DNA of 64,000 nt from Darksidea phi (GCA_030770425.1 JASJFT010000037.1:1-64000); one strand, 5' to 3'. Shown: positions 12,801 through 25,102, counted from the first letter of the stretch. Program-made: numbers and translations. Notes: a model not told the origin generated them from the sequence alone.

Positions 12801-15345
12801 TATTGGTAACAAGAATACGATGAACGAGTTCCTCAAGCTGTGCAATTTGTATTCGCAAGATTTGATCGATAAAAGCTTGCTGCTATACCGTGTACAATCT
12901 TTCATCGGCGGTAATTTGGAACTCTACACGTGGTTCAAGAAGTTTCTCGGCGAGGATGATGAGCAGCAATCGACACGGCCGAAGACTGTGAATTCGCGTG
13001 TGTCACTCTCTAACTGCCGCAGTCTTGGACCTAGCTACAGACTTCTCCCTAAGCGGGAGCGGGAGCGTCTCTGTAGCGGTCGCGATGAGCTTTGTCGAGC
13101 TGTCTTGAACGATGAGTGGGCTTCGCATCCTACCTGGGCATCGGAAGACTCTGGCTTTGTGGCCCACCGCAAGAACCAGTTCGAGGAAGGCCTGCATCGA
13201 ATCGAAGAGGAACGCCATGATTATGACTTCAACATAGAGGCATGCAACCGAACGATTCAGCAGCTTGAGCCGATTGCCAATCAACTGCTCACAATGCGGA
13301 TTGAAGACCGGGCCAATTTTCAGCTCCCACCTGGCCTTGGTGGTCAGAGTGAGACCATTTATAAGCGAGTGATCAGGAAGATCTACGGCCGTGAAAGGGG
13401 TAACGATGTCATCCGCGAGCTCTTCGCCATGCCTTGGAGCGTCGTGCCGGTTCTGCTGCACCGCCTCAAAGCCAAACTAGAGGACTGGAAAGCGGCTCAG
13501 CGCGAGTGGGAGAAAGTCTGGCGCGATCAGACCCAGAAGAACTTCTGGAAATCTCTCGATCATCAGAGCTTGTCTGTCAAACAAAACGACAAGCGTCAAT
13601 TTCAACCAAAATCTCTACAGAACGAAATCCAAGTTCGCTACGAAGAGCAGAAACGCCTGCAAGAGATCCAGGAAATTCCGCAACCTGACTACCAGTTCAA
13701 GTATTCTTTGAAAGACGAGGATGTTCTTCTGGATGTCGCTCGCCTTATTATCGCCTTTGCGGACAGCAACACGGTCGCCGACTTCTCTAAAGTTATTGCA
13801 TTTATCAAAGAATTCGTTCCGTTGTTCTTTGGTATTGACGACAAGAAGTTCGAACAGGGCGTACAGATTCCTGCGCGCGACTCTTCCACCAATGACTCTG
13901 GTGAAGATACACCGAGCGCCGACGAAGATATCTCCCAGCGATCGCAGAAGCAAAAGAAGGGTGACCTTCGTCGGGATGTGTTGGACCCTCGCGGCAGGTC
14001 ACGTAAGGAGAAGGAAGATAGCACTGCTTCTGTGAGTCGAGACAGCTCACCTGGTGTCACTTCCGCGGCAGAGGATGAAGCAGCTGCGGATAGCTCAAAC
14101 TCAAACACACGAGAGGAACGCATGCCAGACGGATGGGTCACATATGCCGCTCAGCCGACGAGCTTCGGCGACCGCGAATTTGAGCATGAAGAGCCATATA
14201 AGCGCAGCGAGTACAACCTGTACGCGAATTCCTCGATCTACTGCTTTTTCCGCATGTTCGTTATCCTGTATGAGAGGCTTCTAAAGCTGAAGGAGAACGA
14301 AGGCGAAGTGCGACGAATCGTGGCACGCGCCATGGCCCCCAAGCCGGCCCATCTACTGAAAATGATGGATAAACTGCCATCGGACTTTTTCAAGGACACG
14401 TCTGAGTCTGCAGACTATTACAAGCAGATTTTGGATATGTTAACTGACCAGATCACGGGCGAGGTCGACATGGCACAGATCGAAGAGACTTTACGGCGGT
14501 ACTATTTGCAGGTGGGCTGGCAACTGTACTCCTTTGACAGGCTACTCGGTTCGCTTGTCAGGTTCAGTCTTGCGGTGGTCAGCAATGACAACAAAGATAG
14601 GACTATCGATATCTATAACCTCTTCAAAAAGGATCGAGCGAACCCGACTACCACGCATAAGAACGAAATCACCTATAGGAAGGCAGTCGAAAAGCTCTCT
14701 AAGGATGCCGACACTTACAGGATCACCTATGTAAGTGCTAAGGACCTACCCAACTCGCTCCAATACTAACGTTGCTCACAGGATCTTAACAAGAGAGAGG
14801 CGTACGTGCGGCTCTTCAAGAAGGACGATCCTACCTTTGAATTCAACCAGCTTGATAAGGTCAAGCGATGGCGAGCATACGTCGCCTCCTACATGGCTGT
14901 CGAGCCTACAGAGGAGCTCGACTACGCTCGCCTGCGATATCCCTATCTCAAGAACCGTCTCGCTAAAGCCGAGGATCTGAATGAAGATGACCGCTTCGAG
15001 CATATCAAGCACCTAGATAAGATCACCGTCTCGATCAGCCCGTCAATGTACACCATGAAGTTCATCGCTAGCGAGCCATCCGGTACTGGGGGCATCCAAT
15101 ATTTCGTGCAACCCAAGACTACTACCGCTGGAAGTACGCCAGTCTCTAAGGACGAGCGCAACGTCTTGAAAGAGTCAAGGGCTGAGCGCGTCCGGGAATT
15201 GCTTCTTCACAACAATGCATGGATGAAGGACCTTAGCCAGGAAAAGGTGGAGGCTCACAAAGTCGCCCACAGGGACGATATGGGGAAGCCTCGCGAGGCC
15301 GAGAAAGAGGGTGAAGCTGATGATGTGGAGATGGCGGATGCTTGA
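9849..15345 (+). CDS. sin3: Sin3 transcriptional co-repressor
   Basis: Scaffold of the Rpd3/Sin3 histone deacetylase complex. Proposed exons: 9849-9964, 10085-10164, 10218-10915, 10968-11762, 11819-12289, 12430-14730 and 14782-15345, about 1674 residues. PAH1 begins at about residue 298 ([13 protein letters not shown]), PAH2 at about 552 ([12 protein letters not shown], joined across an intron to [11 protein letters not shown]) and PAH3 at about 833 ([10 protein letters not shown]). The HDAC-interaction domain follows near 906-1010 ([15 protein letters not shown]). The C-terminal Sin3a_C region occupies the last third, ending in an acidic tail. The segment before PAH1 is Pro/Gln-rich with a charged coiled coil. 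The acceptor at 10967 was chosen over one at 10991 because it restores the conserved PAH1 helix and has a CTGAC branch site 10 bases upstream. The first intron (9965-10084) is stop-free and a multiple of three, so retention would keep frame. Confidence 0.95.
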
Positions 15346-15872
15346 GGAGTTTTTGGTTTCGGTCGCGACGTCTTGGGCCGGCTTCCTGTGGGTTCCCTGG
15401 CGTTTTGAGGAGCAAAGGAGGTACAGCCTGTTTGGTATAGGTGCACGTCCACAATGTCGAAGTCGTTCTCTTTAGCGTGAGCATTTGTATGGGACCGAGG
15501 GTTTGGCGCTGTTATGTGAGTCCTGTATGTGGATACGGCGCTTCTCCAAGGCGTCACCTGATACACCCGACTCATACCTATCTCCTTTTTTGCATGTCAA
15601 TGCGATGTTTGCACGTTCCATGCAGCTTAGCTGCATCTTTAAAGTGTTGCGTGTTGCATGTTGCATGTGAACGAACCCCACCATCAGACATCCCTGCCTT
15701 TCGGAAGGTGCCGCTTTAGACCGGTTATTGCGTGCTAATAACATCATGAACTACTTTGGAAACGACCAAGCTTTGTAAAAAGGCAGTCGATTGCAATCTC
15801 CATTCAATAGACGCACCCTCGCACCGGTAACGCCCCTCCTCTACAAGCCACGGCTATTACACTACCGCAGCA
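15346..15872. other. intergenic, Sin3 3' side
   Basis: About 530 bases. No recognisable coding frame; it should hold the Sin3 3' UTR and the promoter of the next gene. A run of near-repeated GTTGCATG words occurs near 15645-15668. Confidence 0.5.
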
Positions 15873-16564
15873 ATGGCCCTCGCCCCCAAATTCGCTGGCC
15901 AGAAGCTGGCGTCCTCATCAATCCAACCAAAAGCCGTTCATACGCTTGAACTTTGTACGTCCCGCAGCCTCCACCTCCAACTAGTAACACCTGTTAACAG
16001 CTCCACCTCGTAGATCTCGACTATGTCTGTCCATTCAGCGCCAAACTCTTCAAAACGGTGTATACTACATCACTCCGCGAGACACTACTCAAGAAATACG
16101 GCAATGGTGTTGTCACCATCTTCAGACAGCAGATCCAGCCTTGGCACCCATCCTCGACACTCGTCCACGAAGCAGGCTTCGCCGTGCTCAAAACCTCGCC
16201 CGAAAAATTCTACGACTTCAGCGCCGCACTCTTCGACCAGCAAAATGATTTCTTCGACGTAAATGTCGTCAACGAGACACGGAACGCTACGTACAAGCGG
16301 TTGGCGAAGATTGCTGGTGAAGTAGGGGTAGATGGGGAGAAAGTGTATGATTTACTACATATTTCGGATAAGCCGGGTGAGGATGGAAGTTTGAATACGG
16401 GGAATGGTGTTACGAATGATGTGAAGATGCAGGTCAAGGCGAATCGCTTGGTCGGTGTGCATGTTACGCCTACGGTGGTTTTTGATGGTGTAGTTAATAA
16501 TGATATCAGTTCGAGCTGGACGAGGGAGCAGTGGGAGGATTGGCTCGAGAAGAATGTTGGGTGA
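15873..16564 (+). CDS. DsbA-like thioredoxin-fold protein
   Basis: Two exons, 15873-15954 and 16014-16564, give about 210 residues. The join restores the strand-turn-helix entry YLDYVCPFSAKLFK, where Cys33 sits in a CPFS motif. That is a monothiol version of the DsbA CPxC active site. A cis-proline-like element (GVHVTPTVVFDG) occurs near the C-terminus, as in DsbA/2-hydroxychromene-2-carboxylate isomerase folds. There is no signal peptide or membrane segment, so it is probably cytosolic. With only one active-site cysteine it is unlikely to be a classical disulfide oxidase; a glutathione-linked or structural role is inference. Such short DsbA-fold proteins are widespread in fungi and mostly uncharacterised. 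The acceptor at 16013 was chosen over one at about 16000 because only it keeps the frame. Confidence 0.8.
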
Positions 16565-17424
16565 CTATGTGAGGAGGAGGGAGGGAGGGATAAGAGGGAA
16601 GCTCTAGATGCAATTATAGGGAAGACAGCGACCTGGGATGACTAAATGAATGACGATGTTAGCTATGTTTTCTAAGTCTGTCGACCAACATTATGTTCTA
16701 GCAAGAATCTCAGCTTGGTTGACATTGATCTGGGTGTTCCTTGCTCCCTACCACCGACACTCCTGCTTGGGGTGGCTTCCGCTCCGGCTTTATGCTTTGC
16801 AGGCACTACCAATTGTTAATTTGCTGTTCGAGCATCTTAGTCTGCTCGACAAATTCCTGTAACATCTGTCGCATCCTGTTAGCATTGAAGCTACTGTCCT
16901 TCACCAATTTTGTGTGGATTACGCATTCGGATTACCTTCAGAGGTGGGCATCTGTATGGTAGGTACTTCATACCTGTCTCGTCCATACGGCAATTTTGCC
17001 CTCTTTCGAGGGTACTGCAGAAAAGAGAAGGTTTTCCAAGATGGCGTCGGATATCACATTCACATGCCAGCTTGGCAAGCTGTGGCCGGGATTCTGGCGC
17101 CCCAGATGTCGGCGCTGATTCCGACGACCAAGTGACCAGCAGCGCATTTGACGCCCCCAGCTGTGGCCGAGCTGCCCACATGACAGCTGCGCGTCTTCAC
17201 ATGCGGCACCATTGCGCGCTGGGTGTATCAGACGTCCGGTGCGTTGCCCGGAGCCGATTACCACACGAGACAGCTGATTCGTTGCGTTTGGCCTTCTGCC
17301 GAGGTACGACTCTGTCACCATCCTCGATACAAAGATCCAACTCTGCTCTCTCCTCCTGCATTCTCCAAGAACGAACTCTCGCTCACCCGCGCTTTTTGTA
17401 TATTCCTTCACTTCATCTGTCATC
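16565..17424. other. intergenic, fumarate reductase upstream
   Basis: About 860 bases. A 201-codon frame at 16910-17515 (+) crosses into the first exon and intron of the next gene in a different frame and has no motifs, so I do not call it. Probably 3' UTR and promoter. Confidence 0.5.
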
Positions 17425-19683
17425 ATGCCTCAGCGGGTCATTGTTGTTGGCGCAGGCTGTAAGCTCATTCCCTCGGATGATGCCAAAGATGCAGACAGCT
17501 AACAGTCAACTGTAGTGTCTGGCTTGAGCGCTGCTCACACTGTTTACCTCTCTGGTGGTAATGTGCTACTGCTCGATAAGAACAGTGAGTTCTACCTCGC
17601 ACTGGCCTTTCACGTCCGACGGAACACTGTTCGCGCGGAGCAAACTTGCGTCTCACATGTTTGTGTGGATTGCGCAGCTAGATTACCACAGAGGATTGTA
17701 GCTCATAGTGTTTGTTCCGTGGACACGGGAGGCAGTGCATCGCCATTTGTGAGAGTAGTGTTGGCTCACATGCGTAGACTTCATGGGAGGCAACTCCACC
17801 AAGGCCACCTCAGGAATCAACGGGGCTCTCACAAGAACACAAGTTGACCACAAGATCCCCGATAGCGTCAGGCAGTTCTACGATGATACCCTCAAGTCCG
17901 CCCGCGACAAGGCGCGGCCCGATCTGATCAAGGTCCTGACTTACAAGTCTGCCGCTGCCGTCGAGTGGCTGATGGACACGTTCAACCTCGATTTAACTCT
18001 CGTTTCACGACTCGGGTACGTCTCTAGCTCTCCAACACCAGGCATGAATCACACTGACTCTACTCAGTGGTCACTCCAACCCCCGAACACACCGTGGCCA
18101 CGACGCCAAGTTTCCCGGTATGGCCATTACATACGCCCTGATGCAGCGGTTTGAGGAGCTCGCCGAGGCCGAGCCGGAGCGCGTCCAGCTCATCAAGAAG
18201 GCAAAGGTGACCAATGTCAAGTTGGAGGGCAATGTCGCCACCGGTGTTTCATACCTCTTCAACGGCGAGGAGACAACGGTGGATGGGCCAGTCATTCTTG
18301 CAACTGGTGGATATGCTGCCGACTTCACACCGGACTCGCTGTTGAAGAAGCACAGGCCAGACACCTATGATTTGTCGACCACCAATGGTGCGCACGCAAC
18401 TGGTGATGGACACAAGATGCTCATGCGGATCGGCGCCAACGGCATTGATATGGACAAGGTCCAGGTGCACCCTACTGGTCTAGTAGACCCTAAGGACCCG
18501 ACCGCTAAGACGAAGTTCCTGGCTGCTGAGGGTATGTACTCGTCGACAGAGAAACACCCATGTGCTAACATCAATAGCTCTTCGTGGCGAGGGTGGTATT
18601 CTCCTAAATAACAAGGGCAAGCGTTTCTGCGACGACCTCGGCCATCGCGATTACGTCTCCGGCATGATGTGGGAAGAGAAGAAAAAGGGCCAATGGCCCA
18701 TCCGACTGGTCCTTAACTCCAAAGCTTCTAACGTTCTCGACTTCCACACCAGGCATTACTCCGGCCGCGGCTTGATGAAGAAAATGACTGGCAAGGAGTT
18801 GGCCAAGGAGATTGGTGTTAGTGAGAAAGAGCTTCAGGAGGAGTTCCAGAGCTACAACGCCATTGCCAAGGGCGAGAAGAAAGACACATGGGGCAAGAAG
18901 TACTTCCACAACATGCCCTTCGACATCAGCGATACCTTCCACGTTGCGCATATGGAGCCAGTGCTTCATTTCACCATGGGTGGTATCGAGATCAATGATC
19001 AGGCACAATGTTTGAACTCGGAAGGCAAGCCCTTCGACGGTCTGTTCGTCTGCGGTGAATTAGCTGGCGGTGTGCACGGAGCCAATCGTCTAGGTGGTTC
19101 ATCGTTGCTTGGCTGTGTCGTCTACGGCCGTGTAGCAGGCGAGTCAGCATCGAAATATCTCTTCCAGCAGGCACTCAACTCTGCCGGTGGCTCTGCTGTG
19201 TCCCGTCTGGGCCAGATCTCCCTTCACATCGACCCATCACAACCGGGCAAGGTATCGGTGGAGTGGGGTAACGGCCAAGGTGCCGGTGCATCAACCTCGT
19301 CAGGATCCTCGGCGATTGACCAGCAGAAGCAGCAGTCTGCTGGGCCTGTTATGAAAGGCGATAGCGACTCTAACGACCCGGGCAAAGTAACAAAGCCCAA
19401 CCAACCTCAAAAGTTCGAGATTCCCGACAAGGAATTCTCCCTCGAGGAAGTTGCAAAGCACAACAAGAAGGACGATCTTTGGATCGCCGTGAAGGGTATT
19501 GTCATGGATGTTACCAACTGGACCGACGAGCATCCCGGTGGCCCTCAGGCGCTTTTCAGCCACATGGGCAAGGACGCGTCAGAGGAATTTGAAATGTTGC
19601 ACGACGATGAGGTTATCCCCAAGTATGCACCTGAGATCGTTATCGGAAGGGTGAAGGGGCAGAAGGTTACTCTGGAATACTAG
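17425..19683 (+). CDS. osm1: soluble fumarate reductase with cytochrome b5 domain
   Basis: FAD-dependent fumarate reductase of the Osm1/Frd1 family, which re-oxidises reduced flavins or NADH by reducing fumarate to succinate. Exons 17425-17458, 17516-17584, 17778-18015, 18068-18531 and 18578-19683 give 636 residues. Seen: N-terminal FAD-binding VVGAGLSGLSAA, STKATSGINGA, the substrate loop with THRGHDAKFPG, and ANRLGGSSLLGCVVYGR near the end of the flavoprotein part. After a linker rich in Ser and Gly, residues about 560-635 form a cytochrome b5 haem domain with HPGG (EHPGGPQALF). No mitochondrial or secretory leader is evident because the FAD motif starts at residue 5. The b5 fusion is common in filamentous fungi and suggests an electron donor other than a bound quinone. 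All introns are GT-AG. Confidence 0.93.
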
Positions 19684-20062
19684 GTCTAGAAAAAAGGCGT
19701 TGTGCTTCTAGCATTTAATGTACTTCTAGGTTATTCTAACACTCGCATTACTGGAATGATACTATCACTGGTTAGAGTAACTTGACCGCTCGCTGGGAAA
19801 TGCCTGTTATGATCTGTACGTCTGAACTTTAAAAAGCCTCTCGACATAAACTGGCACGTGCACATGCGTGCCCGTGCACTTCCGTGCGAGTCCCCTGTCT
19901 AGCGGTTCATCGTGCAGCTTCCCCGGACCCCGTTGAATATCACCCCTTTGCCCATTACGCTACGACAACCTCTCTCGCCGCGTGACCTTGTCACACACCA
20001 AGCTTTCCTTCACCAAACAAAATGCAGCGCCTGCAGTTTTCCTCCCCCGCTATCATTGTACG
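19684..20062. other. intergenic
   Basis: About 380 bases between the fumarate reductase stop and the phosphoesterase start. No gene seen; it should contain the 3' UTR and the next promoter. Confidence 0.5.
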
Positions 20063-22145
20063 ATGACCAGCTACGACGATTATGGCATGCCCGTGGGCGC
20101 ACATTCCGAGCCTGAGAGCCTCACACTTCGGGCGTGGAGGGTTGTGCGTGCATTCGTTATCTTTAGGTTGAAGCCGGAGGTAGACAAGCGGTGGAATGGC
20201 ATGGGGAGGGGAGGTTTGAGTTGGAGAAATGTAGTCAGTTTGGTGAAGGTGCTGTGTGTGGTATGGCTGGTTGTGGTGTACCGAGGGGAGCGGTCTGCGA
20301 TACGTAATAGTGTTGAAGATTGTCGATGGGAGAAGTGGGAGAGTTGGGTATGCTTCCTGTATTACTCGGGATTCAGAGGGTTGCGGGACTAACGGTGTGT
20401 AGGAAAGCGGCGCAAATCCGCACAGGCTTGTCTTCATCGCAGACCCCCAACTCGTAGACCCACACACCTATCCTGGGCGCCCATGGCCCCTCAATCCCCT
20501 TACCATCCACTACGTCGACCAGTATCTCCGTCGAACGTATTCCCGTATACAACAAGTCCTCTACCCCGACAGCGTAGTCTTCCTCGGCGACCTCTTTGAC
20601 GGTGGACGCGAATGGTCAACACGTACAACAAAAAGCCCCGAGGAACAGTATAGAAAGTACGGCGATAAATTCTGGCTCGCCGAGTACAATCGTTTTGGAA
20701 GCATATTCTTTAAACATTGGGGCGATGGAGGGCTTGACCCCCGGCCCGGACACCCGGGACGCAAAATCTTAAGCAGTTTGCCGGGCAATCACGATCTAGG
20801 TTTCGCAAAGGGTGTCCAGATCGGAGTAAGAAACAGGTTCAATGCGTATTTTGGAGACGGCAACCGGATTGATGTCCTGGGGAATCACACATTCGTTTCC
20901 ATTGACAGCGTTTCGCTTAGCGCGCTTGGACAGGGAAATCCGCAGACGGTGGAGGACATATGGAGGCCTACGGTGGACTTTTTGGAAAATGCAAAAAAGC
21001 AGAAGAGGAGGCTGGTGCAGAGGGAGTTAAGAGTACAGCAAGGATTGAATCCATATCCGGGCTTCGAGCACGCGATCGTGGACGGGGATGGGCTTAAGAC
21101 GGCAGATCTTCCGCATGCAAACGACGACGTTACGGAGTTTCCTACAATTCTCCTTACACACGTACCGTTGTACCGCGCGCAGGGAACGCCTTGCGGACCG
21201 CTGAGAGAAAAATGGCCGCCTACACCGGTGGGCAAGGGACAGGAACCGCTCGAGAAAGACGACAGGAACGCGATCGCTGTAAGAGGAGGTTATCAGTATC
21301 AAAACGTCCTCAACCGTGAGATCACGTCCGATATTGCAGAGAAGATTGGCGATATACGGTACGCGTTCTCTGGCGATGACCACGATTACTGCGAGGTTGT
21401 GCATCGGAGTTATGCGTCTGCTGGTGGTGGCATAAGAGAAATTACAGTCAAGTCGATATCCTGGGCTATGGGTGTGAGACACCCGGGTATCGTAATGATC
21501 AGCATGTGGAATCCTGTTGATGGACTTGGAAAACCTATCTCAGGGGATGCGTCGGCGACGGTCCAGACGCATCTTTGTCTCATGCCGGATCAGTTGGGTA
21601 TCTTCATTCGCTACGCCTGTCTCTTCGGCATCACACTCCTCGCTCTAGTCGTCCGAGCAGCGCTCATCACGTCCGGCATTATCAAAACCACTCCCATCGA
21701 CTCGCCGCTCCTACCAACTACAAATTCTACTTCTGCTGAACACGAAAAAGTCGCGCTTGCCTCCCACCAACCACCGGCACAAGAGCCAACACAATCCTCC
21801 AACTCCTCGTCCTCCTCCGACCGCACAAACCTCCAAGTCCGCTCCACACAAGCACGAACGCGCAGCGTGTCCCCCGCCGGTGGATACGGGCTTCCTCCAT
21901 TAAGCCAACCGCATTATCAGCAAGCCAAATACAACTTTCCACTGGTTCAGCACGCAGGCTACGTCGGCTCTGCGGAAGATGAGAAATCGGAGACAAAGGT
22001 CAAAGTTTCGGGTAATATTAGAATGAAGAGAGGGAAGGTTAGGAAAAAGGGTTGTGGTCTTTTTTCCGAGGAGTTAAGGGTGAGTTTGGGAAAGGTTGTG
22101 CTTGTGGGGTTTGCATGGTATTTTTGGTTGATATGGAGATGGTAA
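20063..22145 (+). CDS. Cdc1/Ted1-family metallophosphoesterase, membrane protein
   Basis: Calcineurin-like metallophosphoesterase of the fungal Cdc1/Ted1 (mammalian MPPE1/PGAP5) family, which removes ethanolamine phosphate from GPI anchors in the ER and Golgi and depends on manganese. Exons 20063-20347 and 20403-22145 give 675 residues. Metal-binding motifs are in order: ADPQL, GDLFDGGRE, LPGNHD, ILLTHVPLYR and SGDDHDYCE. Membrane segments: about 56-73, about 498-518, and a C-terminal one at about 655-675. Between the last two is a Ser/Thr/Pro-rich loop. The protein is longer than yeast Cdc1 (about 490), mainly through that loop and the third segment. I cannot tell Cdc1 from Ted1 by eye. It is convergent with nop14, 170 bases away. 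Confidence 0.88.
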
Positions 22146-22315
22146 CATAGATGGGCACCATTTTTACATTGGCGGCTAGTTTAGTATTACATTGTATTCT
22201 TAGCATGAGAACAGCAGGTAAAACGGCTCAGCGTCATCGCAGTGGCATTAAACAAGTTCATTTCCCTCATTTGGTATCTGCCTGGTACCCCCCGTGACGA
22301 CTCCATGATCCTCAT

Positions 22316-24835
22316 TTACCCCCCCTTCCTCTTCCTCTTCTCGCGTTCATACTGATTCTTCTCCCTCCCCTCTTCGCCCTGAATCTCCGCCACGAGCCTT
22401 CTATGCTTCTCTTCATACGCACGATCCTTCTCCTTCTTCTCCTTAAGCTTCTCCCTCGCGATGAAATTGGCATCTTTCCGAAGTTCCCTGAGCGCACCTT
22501 TCCTCTCCCTCTTATACTCCTTGCGCAACTTAGCAGCCTCGGCGCGCTCTTTGTCGGGGTCGTAGTGTTTATTCGGGTCGAAGGATTCTTCAAATTTGGG
22601 AATGCTGGATTTGATGGGAAGGGGACGGTGGTAGTGGAGGGTTTGGGGACGGCGGTGGAGACGGGCGTTTTGGAGGAGGATAGTTAGGCGGTGGTGGGCA
22701 GAGGCTTGTTTGGAGGTCTTTAGGGGGGAGAGGAGTGGGGTGAATATTTCAATGAAGGCGGGGGTTTGGGACCAGAGGTCGGCGGCTGTGAGGATGTTTT
22801 GGGTGTGCGCGGTGAGGAGGGTGGGTGTTGAGTGTGTGGAGTTCAGACAGAGGATTGTGTAGCGGACCAGCTCGGGAACGTATCTCTTTGATAGCCTTTG
22901 GTAGTGTAGGCAGAGCGCACCAATGTAGGCTCCTGTCGCGACATCCTTCTTTGATGCAGGTGCCGTCAAGCCGAGCCAGCGCGCCATCAGAGTGATTGCA
23001 GGTGTGACGACTTGGTGAAAGTGGTCCGACGTTGGGTATATAGAGCCAATTGCTGTGAGAATCGTCAGGTTGCCTTGTGTGGGATCGTTGGATGCTTGGA
23101 GTTGCTTGAGATGCTCGCGAAAGCGTGTTGCTATGGCTGAGGGATATGCACGAGACAGCGAATGGATGTGCCGAATGACCGATTCTATGACGCCAAGAGG
23201 AGTTGGTAGTGTTTGGTCCGAGAGATAGGATATGTGATCTACCAGAGCGCATCCGAAGTCCGATAATTTGTCCTTGTTGTCTGCATGTAGTCCGGCGTGA
23301 TAGAGCGCTCGAATACGTTGGATGACAGTGGGCACATCTACAACGGCTACGGCTTTGAACACTTTGAGAAGCTCCTCATGCGAGCGAGGGCAGGTATATG
23401 TGTATGCCAGCTTGGAAGAAGGCTCGGACCCAATAGTGAGGACACCATTGACAGTCTTTGGTTGCTTTGGTGTCTCAGAAAGAACACTCTTCACAAAGTC
23501 GTCGTCATCGTCCACCGCCATTGTGTCGTCCACTTCCGACTCATCATCGGATTCGTCACCCGAGATGAGATCAGCTTCTGAATCACTAGCGATGAGGTTA
23601 TCCTCAAGAAGGAAGTCGTCTTCGTCTTCCACACCCGCTGGTCGACTCCGTTGTTCTTGATGTGTTCCTAGACCGAACTCCGCAGCATCATCATGAATGC
23701 TCGCGAGGTCTTCGTCCTCCACTTCGTCATGATTCTTCTTCTGAGGGTCCTCGTCATCACTTGTCGGCTCACCCCGCATCCTACGCATGCGTTTCTGCTC
23801 GAGGACTTGCAGTTTCTGGGCATCTTCCTTCGCCTTCTCTTCTTCGGTCTTTGTACGCTCCGTGGGTTTCGATCGCTGATCGTATAGCATCTGGCGCACC
23901 CGAGAATCGTACTCTTTATCCGCTACTTCCCGTGGTTTTCCTGCTAGAAGTGCAGCTCTATCAGGATTGATTCCGAAATCGGACCTTGCGGCATCCTTGG
24001 GCGGCTCGGGCGCGGCAGCTGGGTTGTTCATGTGCCCTCGCAAAGCGGCAAGAACTTCATTCAGATCCTTATCAAGCGCTTCTCGAAGATCGTCATCGTC
24101 CTCCTTCAGCTGTTGCCGCTCGTACTTGTGAAGCTTCGACTTCGCGATCACCTCCTTCATAACCTCGGCCTTGCTCTTCTTTCTCTCTGGTTGATCTTCC
24201 GTAGCTTGGTCCCCTTCATCTTCACCATCCGAATCTCTCCGTCTTTTCCTCTTCAGAAAGCCATCCTCCCCTCCATCGCTCGACGCACTCACACTTGCAG
24301 CATCGTAGTCCTCCCCCCCCATATAATCTTCATCGAATTCCAGGGCTTTCCCACCATGGGTGAGCTCTATCTCGTCATCCACTTCTTCCAAGTCAAATGC
24401 GTTGCCACCCCTCTTCCTTTGCTGTTCTCTCTCGAACCGAGCCATCATCTTGTCTTCCATGCTCATGGTCGGATCATCCTCGCCAATCCGCCTGTCCAAG
24501 ATCCCGCCAACTTTGTTTTTCCTGCTCAGCTCCGGCAGCAATGTCTTCCTCCTCGTCTCCTCTCCTTGGCTTTTTGTAACGCCCGGCCTGCCCAGAACCC
24601 TGCTCTTCGCTGTTTGGGGTTGATTTGTGACATAGTCAAACTTCTTCGGGCGTGAGAGGTGCTTAAATTCGAAGGGATTGAAGGACTCTCGGATCGAGGC
24701 TAGGGCGGCGGATTTTTTGGCAGCTTGATCGGCGTTTTTGGCTTGCGATTTCTTCTGCTTCTTTGACTTTTGCGGACCTGTGATGCCCTGTTCGCGGAGG
24801 GATGCTTTGAGCCGCTTGAGTTGAGAGGGCGGCAT
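22316..24835 (-). CDS. nop14: Nop14, small-subunit processome protein
   Basis: Nucleolar protein needed for 18S rRNA maturation and 40S assembly; in yeast it works with Noc4 and Emg1. A single exon of 839 residues, close to the family norm (about 810-900). Seen: a basic N-terminus (MPPSQLKRLKASLREQG), the family signature NPFEFKHLSRPKKFDYV near 52, strongly acidic stretches near 150-200 and 380-460, and a helical C-terminal half ending in a Lys/Arg/Glu-rich tail (REKRKRKGG). The start is the first ATG and matches the family's usual start. It is divergent from the gene at 25103, with 267 bases between the starts. Long frames on the opposite strand here are shadows of its biased codon use. Confidence 0.95.
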   Translation of the reverse strand: MPPSQLKRLKASLREQGITGPQKSKKQKKSQAKNADQAAKKSAALASIRESFNPFEFKHLSRPKKFDYVTNQPQTAKSRVLGRPGVTKSQGEETRRKTLLPELSRKNKVGGILDRRIGEDDPTMSMEDKMMARFEREQQRKRGGNAFDLEEVDDEIELTHGGKALEFDEDYMGGEDYDAASVSASSDGGEDGFLKRKRRRDSDGEDEGDQATEDQPERKKSKAEVMKEVIAKSKLHKYERQQLKEDDDDLREALDKDLNEVLAALRGHMNNPAAAPEPPKDAARSDFGINPDRAALLAGKPREVADKEYDSRVRQMLYDQRSKPTERTKTEEEKAKEDAQKLQVLEQKRMRRMRGEPTSDDEDPQKKNHDEVEDEDLASIHDDAAEFGLGTHQEQRSRPAGVEDEDDFLLEDNLIASDSEADLISGDESDDESEVDDTMAVDDDDDFVKSVLSETPKQPKTVNGVLTIGSEPSSKLAYTYTCPRSHEELLKVFKAVAVVDVPTVIQRIRALYHAGLHADNKDKLSDFGCALVDHISYLSDQTLPTPLGVIESVIRHIHSLSRAYPSAIATRFREHLKQLQASNDPTQGNLTILTAIGSIYPTSDHFHQVVTPAITLMARWLGLTAPASKKDVATGAYIGALCLHYQRLSKRYVPELVRYTILCLNSTHSTPTLLTAHTQNILTAADLWSQTPAFIEIFTPLLSPLKTSKQASAHHRLTILLQNARLHRRPQTLHYHRPLPIKSSIPKFEESFDPNKHYDPDKERAEAAKLRKEYKRERKGALRELRKDANFIAREKLKEKKEKDRAYEEKHRRLVAEIQGEEGREKNQYEREKRKRKGG

Positions 24836-25102
24836 TTTCAGAAGGACAAAAACCTTGGGAGGGCGCTGCGTATAATGGCTCGAGCTGGGGCAAGGTCGAC
24901 GGCTTGGGACGGTGATCGTTGAAATTTCGCGCCAAGAGTTCGATGTACATCTCTAGTGTGCTTTCACCGCCTTTCCTATTTGGTTTGGCTGGCAAGCCTG
25001 GCCCCACGCGCCTTCCATCATTCACATGGGCTTGACACTTCCAACTAGCGATGCGTTGCGGACTCACACTCATGCGCCATCCACGATGACCGTAACAAAA
25101 CT
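24836..25102. promoter_or_regulatory. shared divergent promoter, nop14 / 25103 gene
   Basis: The 267 bases separate two start codons on opposite strands, so both promoters must lie here. TTTCGCGCC at 24925-24933 resembles an E2F/MBF-type site, but this is a pattern match only. Confidence 0.5.

Noticed and set aside
16910..17515. 201-codon plus-strand frame before the fumarate reductase gene
   Set aside because: Overlaps the first exon and intron of a well-supported gene in another frame and has no motifs.
24032..24655. 207-codon plus-strand frame opposite nop14
   Set aside because: Antisense to the acidic and basic coding sequence of nop14, giving Leu-rich nonsense protein.
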